64,000 bases of DNA from Arcicella gelida (GCF_034931025.1 NZ_JAYGIL010000013.1:62001-126000), one strand, 5' to 3'. Counted from the stretch's first letter, positions 18,116-27,286 are shown. Program-made: numbers and translations. Notes: a model not told the origin generated them from the sequence alone.

Positions 18116-18706
18116 ATGATCGACAAAAAAACTGCTTCAGGAACCAAAAAAAGCGCAAGCTTTTGGAATGAAAAATGGGTAGATATTCCTTTTAACGAAG
18201 TTGAAAATCCACCTGTTTATAAGGTGTCAAACTATGGTCGTTTAAAGAGTTTTCAAAATGACCCAGTTCAAGGAGACATCATTAATGGCTCTAAAATTCA
18301 AGGATACAAATCGTTGAATATTAGGGCAAAAGGAAATAAGTCATTAAACAGGTATGTTCATAAACTTGTAGCCGAATTCTTTTTAGAAAAACAAAACGAA
18401 GAACAGAAATTTGTCATTCATCTTGACCATGACAAACTAAATAATCATTGGGAAAACCTAAAGTGGGTTTCTCGTGATGAAATGACTATCCATAACCGTG
18501 AAAATCCTGCGGTGAAAGATAGAGTAATTCCGAAACGTACCAAAAATTACAAATTGACTGAAAGTAAAGTTATTATGATTAAAAAAATGCTTAGGTCAGA
18601 TAAAAACCGTTTGAAAATGATTGCAAAGCAATTTGGCATTACGCATACTCAGCTCAACAGAATTCGTTCAGGCGAAAACTGGGGACATGTGAAGTTGGAA
18701 GATTAA
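18116..18706 (+). CDS. Free-standing NUMOD4-HNH endonuclease-like protein
   Basis: Protein of 196 residues with three parts. A NUMOD4-type motif comes first (WVDIPFNEVENPPVYKVSN and YGRLKS, about 21-45). An HNH_3-like region follows (VHKLVAEFF, then HLDHDKLNNHWENLKWVS, about 80-125). A C-terminal helix-turn-helix (KLTESKVIMIKKML and AKQFGITHTQLNRIRSG, about 147-188) ends the protein. This is the build of phage and intron homing endonucleases, but no intron, intein or phage gene is nearby. Compared with the usual VNHIDGN core, Asn before the first His is Ile here, so nuclease activity is uncertain. It starts 71 bp after the GH13-like gene and ends at a strong terminator. Role unknown; a domesticated DNA-binding protein is possible. 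Confidence 0.8.
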   Translation: MIDKKTASGTKKSASFWNEKWVDIPFNEVENPPVYKVSNYGRLKSFQNDPVQGDIINGSKIQGYKSLNIRAKGNKSLNRYVHKLVAEFFLEKQNEEQKFVIHLDHDKLNNHWENLKWVSRDEMTIHNRENPAVKDRVIPKRTKNYKLTESKVIMIKKMLRSDKNRLKMIAKQFGITHTQLNRIRSGENWGHVKLED

Positions 18707-18710
18707 ATAG

Positions 18711-18747
18711 AAAACGGGTTTAGAATTTACATGCTAAACCCGTTTTT
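18711..18747. terminator. Bidirectional hairpin terminator
   Basis: AAAACGGGTTTAG (18711-18723) pairs with CTAAACCCGTTTT (18734-18746) around a 10-nt loop, followed by T. It separates convergent genes. Confidence 0.9.
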
Positions 18748-18774
18748 ATTTCCTATTTATTGAAAAGCTAACCT

Positions 18775-20658
18775 TTATTTCACTACAGCCAAACGACTTA
18801 CCAAAGTCTCCTCTCCTTTTGCATTTGCAGAGAAAATCAGGTAAATCCCCGTTTCTGCTCTTTTCCCTTCTAAAGTTTTTCCATTCCAAACAGCAGTACC
18901 TCCGTTGGCTCTGGTTTCATAAACCAAATTCCCTGCAACGTCTGTAATTTTCACAAAGGCATTTTCAACCAATCCTTCAATGCCAATTTGTCCTTCAAAG
19001 TCTGGTCTAACAGGATTTGGGAATACTTTTACATTTTGTTCAGCTTGACTATTGGTACTTTCGGTAGCAGTACCTCTGTATGAAACCAAACCTTTTGTCG
19101 TACGAATAAATACATTTCCAGAGTTCGGTTCAAGCGTGATGTAATTAATAGCATTTGAAGGTAAAGGAGAATTACTTTCAGTGAAATTTGTGACTAATTC
19201 CGTTCCATCGGCATTAAATAAAAAGATTCCGTTTAAAGTTCCCATCCATTTCCTATTTCCTCCATCGATGCCTATCGCCGTTACTGTTTCATTTCCCAAC
19301 AGTCTCCTTCTTTCAAAAACAGGCGTATAAGCATCAAAATTTCTACCAGAAAAAACATTCGCAGGATTATCAAAAACAACCACGCCTCTATCAGTACCAA
19401 CCCACATTTGTCCGTCTTTATCCAATGCCAAGGTTTTCACAGTAGTACTTGGCAAATTGCCAAAACCTACGCCAGTGGTGACATATTTTTGTTGATTACT
19501 GGTATTTTTTACCATTATTCCACCAAAACTATTACTCCTAATCCAGATATTTCCTTCTAAATCTACTACAACAGAATCTTTTCTTTGACTGAATAAAGTA
19601 TCTAAACTATTCGGACTGTAGGTTTTATAATTTCCTTCAAGGTTACTTAAAAGTCCATTTTTATTATCTGCAATCCAATATTTCCCTTGTGAATCAGCTC
19701 TTAAAAATTGTGGAGATTGAATTTTGGCATCCGATAATTTTGTAAAAGTCAGTAAATCCATATCCAAAACATTTAGCTGCCCGTTGGCGATAAGGAAATA
19801 TTTGTTGCCTGTGATATGGTTGATGGACGTTATTTTATCAGAGAGTAATAATACACCTGATAATTTGCCATTTTGATAAGAAGATACTCTTCCAGATTCT
19901 GTTGCGATAAGAAGTCCATTCTGCCAGTTCACTAAAGTACTTTGTTCTGCTGTCAGAGTGGTCCAATTACCAAAAAACTGTAGATTAACATTACTGGCAA
20001 ATTTAGCTTTGCGAATACCTACCGAAGTGGCTAAAAAAATAGAATCGTTGGCAAATACTGTTTTATAAATCTTAATCGTGTTACCATTCTCACCTAAATT
20101 TTGATAGGTTTCTTTAATCTCCTCTTTTTCAAGGTCAAGAATTACTAAACCAAAATCATAAGCCAAATAAGCAAGGTTATTACTAACTGAAATATGATTG
20201 ACTACTTTACTAGCAAGGATTGAACTAGATTCTTTCAATAAAGAAATATTCGTAATTTTTGAAGGTTCGGCTTTTTCATCTAGCCGTATTAAATCAATAT
20301 TCCCCGTTTGATAAGTAAGAATTAGCGTATTTTGATTGACGGCATAAGCAATTTTCACAATGCCAATTTCTGATAAACCATCAATTTTAGAAAGTTTAAC
20401 GGATTCATTCGCTGTTTTATCGTAATAGAAAAAGCCATTTTCGGTTACGCAGTAAATCTTATCTTGAACAATGGCAATATCTTTTGCTGTGGAATAATTG
20501 AAGTAGGTTTGCCAAGTACCAATTGGTACTTGTGCTAAAATCTGAGAAAAAATACTAACATTCAATAAGCAAGAAAAAACGAGCAGATTTAAGATAAACC
20601 AATGAGTATTTCTAGGTTTAAAAACTGTTTTGCTTCTTTTTGACAATCTAACAAGCAT
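18775..20658 (-). CDS. porZ: PorZ-type beta-propeller protein of the type IX secretion system
   Basis: Exported protein of 627 residues. After a signal peptide (about 23-42, ending LAQ) the sequence GTWQTYFNYSTAKDIAIVQD opens an N-terminal beta-propeller typical of PorZ. A second propeller has two-component-regulator-type blades (MWVGTDRGVVVFD, RKWMGTLNGIFLF). The C-terminal 80 residues start VFPNPVRPDFEG and form a T9SS type A sorting domain. In Porphyromonas PorZ is a surface part of the T9SS attachment complex that binds A-LPS. This copy is somewhat shorter than the Porphyromonas one. Its presence agrees with T9SS cargo encoded at 5623-8403 and 29889-32138. Confidence 0.82.
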   Translation of the reverse strand: MLVRLSKRSKTVFKPRNTHWFILNLLVFSCLLNVSIFSQILAQVPIGTWQTYFNYSTAKDIAIVQDKIYCVTENGFFYYDKTANESVKLSKIDGLSEIGIVKIAYAVNQNTLILTYQTGNIDLIRLDEKAEPSKITNISLLKESSSILASKVVNHISVSNNLAYLAYDFGLVILDLEKEEIKETYQNLGENGNTIKIYKTVFANDSIFLATSVGIRKAKFASNVNLQFFGNWTTLTAEQSTLVNWQNGLLIATESGRVSSYQNGKLSGVLLLSDKITSINHITGNKYFLIANGQLNVLDMDLLTFTKLSDAKIQSPQFLRADSQGKYWIADNKNGLLSNLEGNYKTYSPNSLDTLFSQRKDSVVVDLEGNIWIRSNSFGGIMVKNTSNQQKYVTTGVGFGNLPSTTVKTLALDKDGQMWVGTDRGVVVFDNPANVFSGRNFDAYTPVFERRRLLGNETVTAIGIDGGNRKWMGTLNGIFLFNADGTELVTNFTESNSPLPSNAINYITLEPNSGNVFIRTTKGLVSYRGTATESTNSQAEQNVKVFPNPVRPDFEGQIGIEGLVENAFVKITDVAGNLVYETRANGGTAVWNGKTLEGKRAETGIYLIFSANAKGEETLVSRLAVVK

Positions 20659-20669
20659 AAATTTTTATG

Positions 20670-21248
20670 TTATAAATGAAAACATTTTCTACATCTTGCT
20701 TCATAGCTATCTGTTTCTCCGAGCATTACTTGTTCTTTGCCAGCAGTTTTTCGGTATGAATAATTGGCAACATCGCCACAAACCATACAAACTGCATGAA
20801 CTTTTGTAATGTATTCTGCAATAGCCATTAGCGCTGGCATTGGTCCAAAAGGATTGCCTTGAAAGTCCATATCCAAACCCGCAATAATTACTCTTTTTCC
20901 ATTAAATGCCAAAGAGTTTGCTATTTCAACGATTCCTTCATCAAAAAATTGGGTTTCATCGATACCAACGACATCACAATCACCAGAAAGTAAGAGTATT
21001 TCATGCGAAGATTGTATTGGTGTTGAACGAATTGAGGAAGAATTATGCGAAACAATATCTTCATGATGATATCGAACATCAATGGCTGGTTTAAAGATTT
21101 CTACTTTTTGCTTTGCTATTTTTGCTCTATTCAATCTACGAATTAATTCCTCTGTTTTACCAGAAAACATTGAGCCACAGACTACTTCAATCCAGCCTGT
21201 TTTTTTTCCATTTTGTTGATGTTGGTTATGATACGGTTCAATAAACAC
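20670..21248 (-). CDS. tdk: Thymidine kinase (type II)
   Basis: Salvage enzyme of 192 residues phosphorylating thymidine with ATP. P-loop GSMFSGKTEE at about 26-35, the DETQFF motif (catalytic Glu/DxxQ region) at about 96-101, and the lasso region following VIIAGLDMDFQGNPFGPM. A zinc-ribbon is formed by CMVCGD and CRKCF near the C-terminus. All hallmarks of type II thymidine kinase are present at normal length. A TATCTTCG box on the minus strand (21288-21295) may be its -7 element. It lies 11 bp upstream of porZ in the same direction. Confidence 0.96.
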   Translation of the reverse strand: MFIEPYHNQHQQNGKKTGWIEVVCGSMFSGKTEELIRRLNRAKIAKQKVEIFKPAIDVRYHHEDIVSHNSSSIRSTPIQSSHEILLLSGDCDVVGIDETQFFDEGIVEIANSLAFNGKRVIIAGLDMDFQGNPFGPMPALMAIAEYITKVHAVCMVCGDVANYSYRKTAGKEQVMLGETDSYEARCRKCFHL

Positions 21249-21388
21249 TTCGTTAATTATTTTTGGTTCTAAAAATTTATCATTTTACGAAGATAAAGAA
21301 TTTAAAATGGATGATATGAAATTATCTTTTAAAGACAAAAAATTGTAAATTGATTAATAACAAAATAGTACAAAAACAAACAATAAAA

Positions 21389-21419
21389 TTGTCTTATTTG
21401 AAGGTTTTTAGTATTATTG
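21389..21419 (+). promoter_or_regulatory. Candidate promoter of the Mpo1-like gene
   Basis: TTG at 21389-21391, a 20-bp spacer and TATTATTG at 21412-21419 (seven of eight bases of TAnnTTTG), 32 bp before the ATG. Confidence 0.45.
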
Positions 21420-21450
21420 CGTTCACTTAACCATAAATCACTAATACAAC

Positions 21451-21918
21451 ATGAAGACAATTAATCAATGGCTCGACGAATACGGAGAAAGCCATCAAAA
21501 CCCCACCAACAAAACCGTTCATTGGATTTGCGTTCCACTCATTTTTTTTAGTCTTTTAGGACTACTCTACAGCATCAAACTTTCATTCTTCAGTCTCGGT
21601 AATATTCAAGGTAACGCTGCATTTATTGTGTTAACGCTAACACTGATTTATTACTTTAATCTATCCAAACCTTTATCTGCTGGGATGTTGCTATTTTCAG
21701 CTCTTTGTTTATTCATTTGTTATTTAATCGAAAATTCTGCTTTCGTACCACTTTGGCAAGTATGTGTTACTATTTTCGTTTTGGCTTGGATTGGACAATT
21801 TTGGGGGCATAAAATTGAAGGGAAAAAGCCTTCTTTCTTCAAAGATTTACTCTTTTTAATGATAGGTCCTGCTTGGTTGATGAGTTTTATTTACCAACGT
21901 TTGGGCATAAGTTATTAA
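21451..21918 (+). CDS. Mpo1-like (DUF962) membrane protein
   Basis: Integral membrane protein of 155 residues. The N-terminal motif YGESHQNPTNKTVHWICVP (about 11-29) and WIGQFWGHKIEGKKPSF in the C-terminal half are the two conserved His-bearing blocks of DUF962. The yeast member Mpo1 is an Fe(II)-dependent dioxygenase acting in alpha-oxidation of 2-hydroxy fatty acids. Four hydrophobic segments separate and follow the blocks. A similar lipid role here is inference from family. Single gene with its own promoter and a hairpin downstream. Confidence 0.88.
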   Translation: MKTINQWLDEYGESHQNPTNKTVHWICVPLIFFSLLGLLYSIKLSFFSLGNIQGNAAFIVLTLTLIYYFNLSKPLSAGMLLFSALCLFICYLIENSAFVPLWQVCVTIFVLAWIGQFWGHKIEGKKPSFFKDLLFLMIGPAWLMSFIYQRLGISY

Positions 21919-21985
21919 AAATAATAATCGTCATTCTAACAGTACTCCTTGTCCTTAAAACTTACCATTCATACTATTTCAGGAT

Positions 21986-22022
21986 AAAACAGTATCAAGT
22001 AGTTAATATTTGATACTGTTTT
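21986..22022. terminator. Hairpin terminator after the Mpo1-like gene
   Basis: AAAACAGTATCAA (21986-21998) pairs with TTGATACTGTTTT (22010-22022). Confidence 0.85.
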
Positions 22023-22080
22023 CGTTTTCAGCCATTTAACTGAAAACATCTCAAATTTCAAACTTAAATCAACCAAAACC

Positions 22081-22986
22081 ATGTTTGTAATTATTTTAGG
22101 TATCATCATTTTAGTGGTAGGCTTTGCCATTAATACTCCATCTTTATCGACTGCACGTTTTTCTCGTCCTGTAAAAGTGGTAGGTATTGTTATTATTGTA
22201 ATCGGAGTTCTTGGTTCAGGAGTTAAACAAATTGATGCAGGCGAAGTTGGCGTACAATCATTATTCGGAAATGTAAATCCTAATACTTTATCAAGTGGGC
22301 TAAACTTTGTAAATCCTTTAGCAGAAGTTCAGACATTTGACATTAAGACACAAAACTACACGATGTCGGCAATACATGATGAAGGAAGTAAAGATGGAGA
22401 TGATGCAATCAGGGTTTTAACAGCAGATGGATTAGAAGTAGTTATCGACCTAACGGTATTATACAGAGTAATTCCTGTAGATGCTCCTAAAATTTTAAAA
22501 GAAATTGGCTTAGACTATAACGACAAAGTTGTTCGACCAATCACAAGAACAAAAATCAGGGATAATGCCGTTTATTATGATGCTGTAGCACTTTATTCTA
22601 CCAAAAGAGATGAGTTCCAAACAAGAATTTTCAAATCTATCGAAAAAGATTTATCAAAAAGAGGTTTGTTACTTGAACAATTATTAATCCGAAATATCAA
22701 TCTACCAACTTCAGTAAAACAAACGATTGAATCTAAAATTAATGCAGAACAGGAAGCTCAAAAAATGCAATTTGTACTTCAGAAAGAAAAACAAGAAGCT
22801 GAACGTAAACGAGTTGAAGCCCAAGGTATAGCTGATTATCAGAAAATACTTTCTACAGGTTTAAGTGATAAACAATTGCAATACGAAATGATAAAAGCAC
22901 AAAAAGAATTAGCACTTTCACCCAATGCTAAAGTTATTATCCTTGGTGGAAAAGGAAATACGCCAATTATTCTAGGGGATAAATAA
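22081..22986 (+). CDS. Prohibitin-type SPFH-domain membrane protein
   Basis: Membrane-anchored protein of 301 residues. Two N-terminal hydrophobic segments (about 1-16 and 34-50) are followed by an SPFH/Band 7 domain, starting IDAGEVGVQSLFGNV and running through NYTMSAI, VIDLTVLYRV and ITRTKIRDNAVYYDAV. A charged coiled coil follows (about 215-265, QEAQKMQFVLQKEKQEAERK). It is closest to the prohibitin branch, proteins that scaffold membrane microdomains and control AAA proteases. Single gene between two terminators; partner not evident nearby. Confidence 0.93.
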   Translation: MFVIILGIIILVVGFAINTPSLSTARFSRPVKVVGIVIIVIGVLGSGVKQIDAGEVGVQSLFGNVNPNTLSSGLNFVNPLAEVQTFDIKTQNYTMSAIHDEGSKDGDDAIRVLTADGLEVVIDLTVLYRVIPVDAPKILKEIGLDYNDKVVRPITRTKIRDNAVYYDAVALYSTKRDEFQTRIFKSIEKDLSKRGLLLEQLLIRNINLPTSVKQTIESKINAEQEAQKMQFVLQKEKQEAERKRVEAQGIADYQKILSTGLSDKQLQYEMIKAQKELALSPNAKVIILGGKGNTPIILGDK

Positions 22987-22990
22987 AACA

Positions 22991-23025
22991 AAAAGCCTGT
23001 TTCCGATGTGGAAACAGGCTTTTAT
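22991..23025. terminator. Hairpin terminator after the prohibitin gene
   Basis: AAAAGCCTGTTTCC (22991-23004) and GGAAACAGGCTTTT (23010-23023) form a perfect 14-bp stem with loop GATGT. Confidence 0.95.
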
Positions 23026-23081
23026 TTGAAGAGATTTGGAAAAATAGTTTGATAATTCAAACAACTATTTTCTATCAAATC

Positions 23082-23981
23082 TTATTTTCCTTGACCATTC
23101 GCCAATAATTGGAAGAATTGATCCAATTTAGGAGTTACGATAATTTCAGTTCTACGATTTAATTTACGTCCAGCAGAATTTTCGTTTGAATCTTTAGGAG
23201 CAAATTCTGAACGTCCACCAGCAGTCATACGCTCTGGAGCTACGCTAAATTTAGTTTGCAATAAACGAACAACTGAAGTAGCACGTTTAGTACTTAAATC
23301 CCAGTTATCTTTCAAACAGTCAGTAGCAATAGGTACACTATCAGTATGACCTTCAACTAAAATATCTAACTCTTTGTGATCATTCACAACTTTAGCAACT
23401 TTTTCTAAAACTGTTTCAGCTTTTGAATTGATAACTGCGCTACCCGATTGGAAAAGCATTTTATCAGAAATTGAGATATATACAACTCCTTTTTTCACTT
23501 CTACGGTTACATCGTCATCATTTACATCAGCTAACGAACGTTTCAACGTCATTACTAAAGCTAAATTCAAAGAATCTTTACGTTGAACAGAAGAGTTCAA
23601 ATCTTTGATGTATTTGCTTTGGTCGTTCAAAGTTTCCAAAGATTTTTTGATACTTTCAGCACCAGCTTTGCTTACGATAGAAAGATCTGACATTCTGTCT
23701 AACAAATTAGTGTTAGTTTTTTTCAAATAGTCAATTTGGTCTTCTAAGCTTTTCAACTGTTTAATCTTAGCTTGCAAATCTCCATCTTTCGATTTCAAAT
23801 CAGCTTCTAAACTTGCTCTTGTTTTATCACAGTCGTTTAAGTCCGCTTTAGCTTTTGCAAGAGAACTTTCAGTGCTTGCTTTGAAGTTAGCATATTCCGC
23901 TTGAGCAGCTGTTAGTTTTTTCTTACTCACGCACGAAGACATGATTACTATTGATGAGGCAAACAAAATTAATTTTTTCAT
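23082..23981 (-). CDS. OmpA-family lipoprotein with coiled coil
   Basis: Lipoprotein of 299 residues. A signal with lipobox MSSC (Cys17) is followed by a long coiled coil (about 25-135). A C-terminal OmpA peptidoglycan-binding domain (about 170-285) carries GHTDSVPI, the LSTKRATSVVRLL helix and GRSEFAPKDSN...NRRTEI. It should tether the outer membrane to the cell wall. Codons GGT/CGT and a long leader suggest good expression. A promoter on the minus strand (CAAGTATA 24074-24081 with CAAA at 24100-24103) fits the start. Confidence 0.93.
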   Translation of the reverse strand: MKKLILFASSIVIMSSCVSKKKLTAAQAEYANFKASTESSLAKAKADLNDCDKTRASLEADLKSKDGDLQAKIKQLKSLEDQIDYLKKTNTNLLDRMSDLSIVSKAGAESIKKSLETLNDQSKYIKDLNSSVQRKDSLNLALVMTLKRSLADVNDDDVTVEVKKGVVYISISDKMLFQSGSAVINSKAETVLEKVAKVVNDHKELDILVEGHTDSVPIATDCLKDNWDLSTKRATSVVRLLQTKFSVAPERMTAGGRSEFAPKDSNENSAGRKLNRRTEIIVTPKLDQFFQLLANGQGK

Positions 23982-24073
23982 ACTTTTTTAGTTTTAATGC
24001 TAATTGCTCTATTAAAATTTGAAACGAAAATACTATAAAAAAATTACATAATTGTCATGATTTGTCTTTAGTA

Positions 24074-24103
24074 CAAGTATAAAAAAGGTCAAATCATGTC
24101 AAA
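24074..24103 (-). promoter_or_regulatory. Candidate promoter of the OmpA lipoprotein
   Basis: On the minus strand TTTG (complement of 24100-24103), an 18-bp spacer, then TATACTTG (complement of 24074-24081), matching seven of eight bases of TAnnTTTG. Confidence 0.45.
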
Positions 24104-24346
24104 TTTCATGAATTAGCACGTGTATCTCAAAATAAGTCAAAACAAGATTTGATAAGTTCAAAATATTTTTTCTTTAAATCTATTCTGAACATCTCTCGCT
24201 ACATAATCAATTTCAAACACTCAAGAATTTATGCTAATCACGATAAAAACACAATTATTTTTTAGCATAATCCCTCTACAATATTAAGAAGTAACATCAA
24301 TATTTGCCATTTTATCAAAACTGATAATTTATTTGGCACATAAAAC

Positions 24347-24385
24347 AAAAGCGGTTGTTTCAGATTTGAAACAACCGCTTTTTAT
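24347..24385. terminator. Hairpin terminator of the DAHP synthase gene
   Basis: AAAAGCGGTTGTTTCA (24347-24362) and TGAAACAACCGCTTTT (24367-24382), a perfect 16-bp stem with a 4-nt loop. Confidence 0.95.
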
Positions 24386-24401
24386 GAAAACTATCAGAAA
24401 A

Positions 24402-25496
24402 TTAAGCTACTGTAGAGCTCATTACTTCTGTTTGTTTACGAATTGATTCTAAGTGAACCAATTTGAACAATTCTTCAACGAATTCAGGATACAAGCCTAA
24501 ACCACTTGCTTGTTTAGCACGGTCAGCATGTACTTGTTTCCAACGGTCTAATTGTAATACAGCAACGTTGTTATCACGTTTGTATTCGCCTAACTTCTCT
24601 ACGATAGCCATACGAGCTGCTAATACTTCCATTAATTCACGGTCGATATTATCAATTTTAGCACGCATTGCAGCTAATTCGTCAGTAAATTCAGCACCAT
24701 AATTTGCTTGACGTACTTCTAACTCACGTAACATTGTTCCTAAAGCTTCAGGAGTCAATTGTTGTGAAGCATCAGACCAAGCAGCATCTGGATCACGGTG
24801 AGTTTCGATAATCATCCCGTCGTAATTCAAATCAAGAATTCTTTGAGACAATTCCATCAACAACGAACGCTTTCCAGCCATGTGAGATGGGTCACCGATG
24901 ATAGGTAATTGAGGAAACAAACGTTTCATCTCAACAGCCATTTGCCACATTGGTGAGTTACGATACTTTACTTCTTGTGCATTAGAAAAACCACGGTGAA
25001 TAGCACCTAATTTTTTAATGCCAGATCCTTGTAAACGTTCAAAAGCACCAACCCAAAGGGCTAAGTCTGGATTTACAGGGTTTTTAACTAATACAGGAAT
25101 ATCAACACCTTTAAGAGCATCGGCTAAGTCTTGTACATTAAAAGGGTTTACTGTAGTTCTAGCACCAATCCATAATACATCTACTCCGTATTTAAGAGCA
25201 AGTTCGATGTGTTCAGGAGTTGCTACTTCGATAGCTAATGGTAATCCAGTTTGTTTTTTTGCTTCAACAAGCCATTTTAAAGCTGGTTCTCCCATTCCTT
25301 CAAAACTTCCTGGACGTGTGCGTGGTTTCCACACACCTGCACGCATGATATGGGCATATCCTTCTGCTTTAATTCTATTAGCAGTCTCCAACACTTGTTC
25401 TTCCGTCTCGGCTGAACATGGACCTGCGATAATCAAGGGTTTGCCGTCAGTTTTTATCCATTCCTGCATCGGCACTACATCTAAATTTGCGTTCAT
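24402..25496 (-). CDS. Bifunctional DAHP synthase / chorismate mutase
   Basis: Shikimate-pathway enzyme of 364 residues. ATG at 25494-25496 (MNANLDVV) is chosen; a further-upstream non-ATG start would add nine residues. The N-terminal part (about 1-265) is a type I-beta DAHP synthase: IIAGPCSAETEEQVLETA, KPRTRPGSFEGMG, VLVKNP, AIHRGFS and PIIGDPSHMAGKR. The C-terminal part (about 270-360) is an AroQ chorismate mutase: LAAMRAKIDNIDRELMEVLAARM and the later QLDRWKQVHADR helix. The fusion is common in Bacteroidota and gives feedback control of the first step by prephenate or chorismate in known homologues. It stands alone, opposite the proline dehydrogenase gene. Confidence 0.95.
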   Translation of the reverse strand: MNANLDVVPMQEWIKTDGKPLIIAGPCSAETEEQVLETANRIKAEGYAHIMRAGVWKPRTRPGSFEGMGEPALKWLVEAKKQTGLPLAIEVATPEHIELALKYGVDVLWIGARTTVNPFNVQDLADALKGVDIPVLVKNPVNPDLALWVGAFERLQGSGIKKLGAIHRGFSNAQEVKYRNSPMWQMAVEMKRLFPQLPIIGDPSHMAGKRSLLMELSQRILDLNYDGMIIETHRDPDAAWSDASQQLTPEALGTMLRELEVRQANYGAEFTDELAAMRAKIDNIDRELMEVLAARMAIVEKLGEYKRDNNVAVLQLDRWKQVHADRAKQASGLGLYPEFVEELFKLVHLESIRKQTEVMSSTVA

Positions 25497-25895
25497 TTGG
25501 CAAACAGTATTAAGTAAAATCAACTGCTATTATCTATACTCTATCAATTTCTATGCTCTAAGATTCTTAAATCTTCAAAAAAATTAATTTTTTTTCAAAC
25601 AACAGTTAACAAATTTTCAAAACATTATTTTGTAACAAACAGTATCAACCTTCATAATATTTCATTTAATATTGTAAAAGCTTTATTAAAAGCTGATTAA
25701 GTTCCCCCTCTAAAATTTGAGTAAATCCTAAACTAAAAAATTTAATCCGATAAAATTTGTTTTTGTATTATTCTAATATGCTATATTTGCACGTTTTAGT
25801 AAAACAACTGACGACGCTCTAAATCATATTAAACTGATTATCAATCAATAAATTATCATTCAGTTTTAATTTATATACGATTATTCGTCTGTAAC
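25497..25895. other. 399-bp intergenic region between divergent genes
   Basis: Divergent promoter region. A good promoter for proline dehydrogenase is at 25756-25789. The 10-mer CAAACAGTAT occurs twice (near 25501 and 25637) on the side of the DAHP synthase. No RNA gene is recognised. Confidence 0.55.
25756..25789 (+). promoter_or_regulatory. Promoter of proline dehydrogenase
   Basis: TATATTTG at 25782-25789 is a perfect match to the Bacteroidota -7 box TAnnTTTG; TTTG motifs lie at 25756-25759 and 25762-25765. The predicted leader is about 100 nt. Confidence 0.6.
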
Positions 25896-27119
25896 ATGAC
25901 CAAAATGCCAGCCACATCAACCCTTAAGGAGTCCACAAAAGTTAGTTTTGAAGATACTTCAATCGCTTTTTCTTCAAAATCTAATTTACAATTGAAGAAG
26001 ATTTATTTAATCTTCGCAAGTATGAACCAGAATTGGCTCGTAAAGTTAGGGACTTTTTTTATCAAACTCTTTATTTTTCTTCATTTTCCCATAAAAAAAC
26101 TCATAAAAGTTACTGTGTTTGAACAGTTTTGTGGTGGGGAAACTTTGCATGAATGCAATAAGACAATAGAAAATTTGGACAAATCTCATATTGGCACAAT
26201 ATTAGACTATTCTGTAGAGGGCGAAGACAATGAAAAAAGTTTTGACAAAACTACCCAAGAAGTATTGCTAACCATTGAAAAAGCCAACGAGAACATTTCT
26301 ATCCCTTTCGCAGTATTTAAGGTAACAGGTATTGCAAGTATGGATTTACTTGAAAAAATCCAGAATGAGGAAGAATTAGACAATGATGACAAAGCCGCTT
26401 TCGAAAGAGTAAGAGAAAGAATGAACATCCTTTGCGGAAGAGCTCATGCTTTGAAAGTAAGAATATTTGTTGATGCAGAAGAATCTTGGATTCAAGATAC
26501 TATCGACACCCTTACTTATGGCATGATGGAAAAATACAACCAAGAGGTTTGTATTGTTTATAATACTTTCCAGATGTATCGTAAAGATATGTTACAAAAT
26601 TTGAAAGATGCTACGCAGCATGCTCGTGAAAGTAATTTCCTTTTAGGTGTAAAATTGGTAAGAGGTGCTTACATGGAAAAAGAACGCCAGCGCTCACACG
26701 AAGAAAATTATTGTGAACCTGTTCATGAAACAAAAGCAGCAACCGATCACGACTATAATTTAGGCGTTGATTTTTGTGTAGAAAACAGAAATATTATTTC
26801 GCTTTGTGTAGGTACTCATAACGAATTTAGTTGTAAACATTTGGTTGATTTAATGCAAAAAAATCAAATAGCTCCAGCCGACAAACACTTCTACTTCGCT
26901 CAACTTTTGGGGATGTCGGATAATATTTCTTACAACCTTTCAAAAGCTGGCTATAATGTAGCAAAATATGTTCCTTATGGCCCAGTAGAAGCTGTAATGC
27001 CTTATTTGTTCCGCCGTGCAGATGAAAATACTTCTGTTTCTGGACAAGCAAGTAGAGAATTTACTTTAATCAAACGTGAAATTGTGAGAAGAAAAAGACT
27101 AGCTTTTCACAAAAAATAA
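25896..27119 (+). CDS. Proline dehydrogenase
   Basis: FAD-dependent proline dehydrogenase of 407 residues, oxidising proline to pyrroline-5-carboxylate and passing electrons to the respiratory chain. The start MTKMPATS and the block VSFEDTSIAFSSKSNLQLKK match the usual Bacteroidota form. The TIM barrel shows GTILDYSVEGE, VKLVRGAYMEKER (substrate and FAD-binding RGAYxxxE) and the final YGPVEAVMPYLFRRADENTS. It is monofunctional; no P5C dehydrogenase domain follows. A strong promoter precedes it and a hairpin follows. Confidence 0.95.
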   Translation: MTKMPATSTLKESTKVSFEDTSIAFSSKSNLQLKKIYLIFASMNQNWLVKLGTFFIKLFIFLHFPIKKLIKVTVFEQFCGGETLHECNKTIENLDKSHIGTILDYSVEGEDNEKSFDKTTQEVLLTIEKANENISIPFAVFKVTGIASMDLLEKIQNEEELDNDDKAAFERVRERMNILCGRAHALKVRIFVDAEESWIQDTIDTLTYGMMEKYNQEVCIVYNTFQMYRKDMLQNLKDATQHARESNFLLGVKLVRGAYMEKERQRSHEENYCEPVHETKAATDHDYNLGVDFCVENRNIISLCVGTHNEFSCKHLVDLMQKNQIAPADKHFYFAQLLGMSDNISYNLSKAGYNVAKYVPYGPVEAVMPYLFRRADENTSVSGQASREFTLIKREIVRRKRLAFHKK

Positions 27120-27158
27120 TATTATTTGACGCTATTATACTTTTAGATTAAATATTTC

Positions 27159-27203
27159 GTCACAAAGACAGTTAACATAAGTGTTTCTGACTTTGTGACT
27201 TTT
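27159..27203 (+). terminator. Hairpin terminator after proline dehydrogenase
   Basis: GTCACAAAGACAG (27159-27171) and CTGACTTTGTGAC (27187-27199) pair with one mismatch, followed by TTTTA. Confidence 0.7.
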
Positions 27204-27286
27204 ATTTTGTAACTTGCGAAGATTATCATTTTCATTAAAATCCAACAATCTATATCAGTTTTTCCAACCAATCGCTCAAATTCAAT

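Larger units (their letters stand above)
23982..24401. other. 420-bp intergenic region, promoter of OmpA and terminator of DAHP synthase
   Basis: No ORF. It holds the OmpA promoter (24074-24103, minus) and the terminator at 24347-24382. The middle 200 bp is AT-rich with nothing recognised. Confidence 0.6.

Noticed and set aside
25018..25587. Plus-strand 189-residue ORF opposite DAHP synthase
   Set aside because: Antisense to a well-supported gene; no family resemblance.
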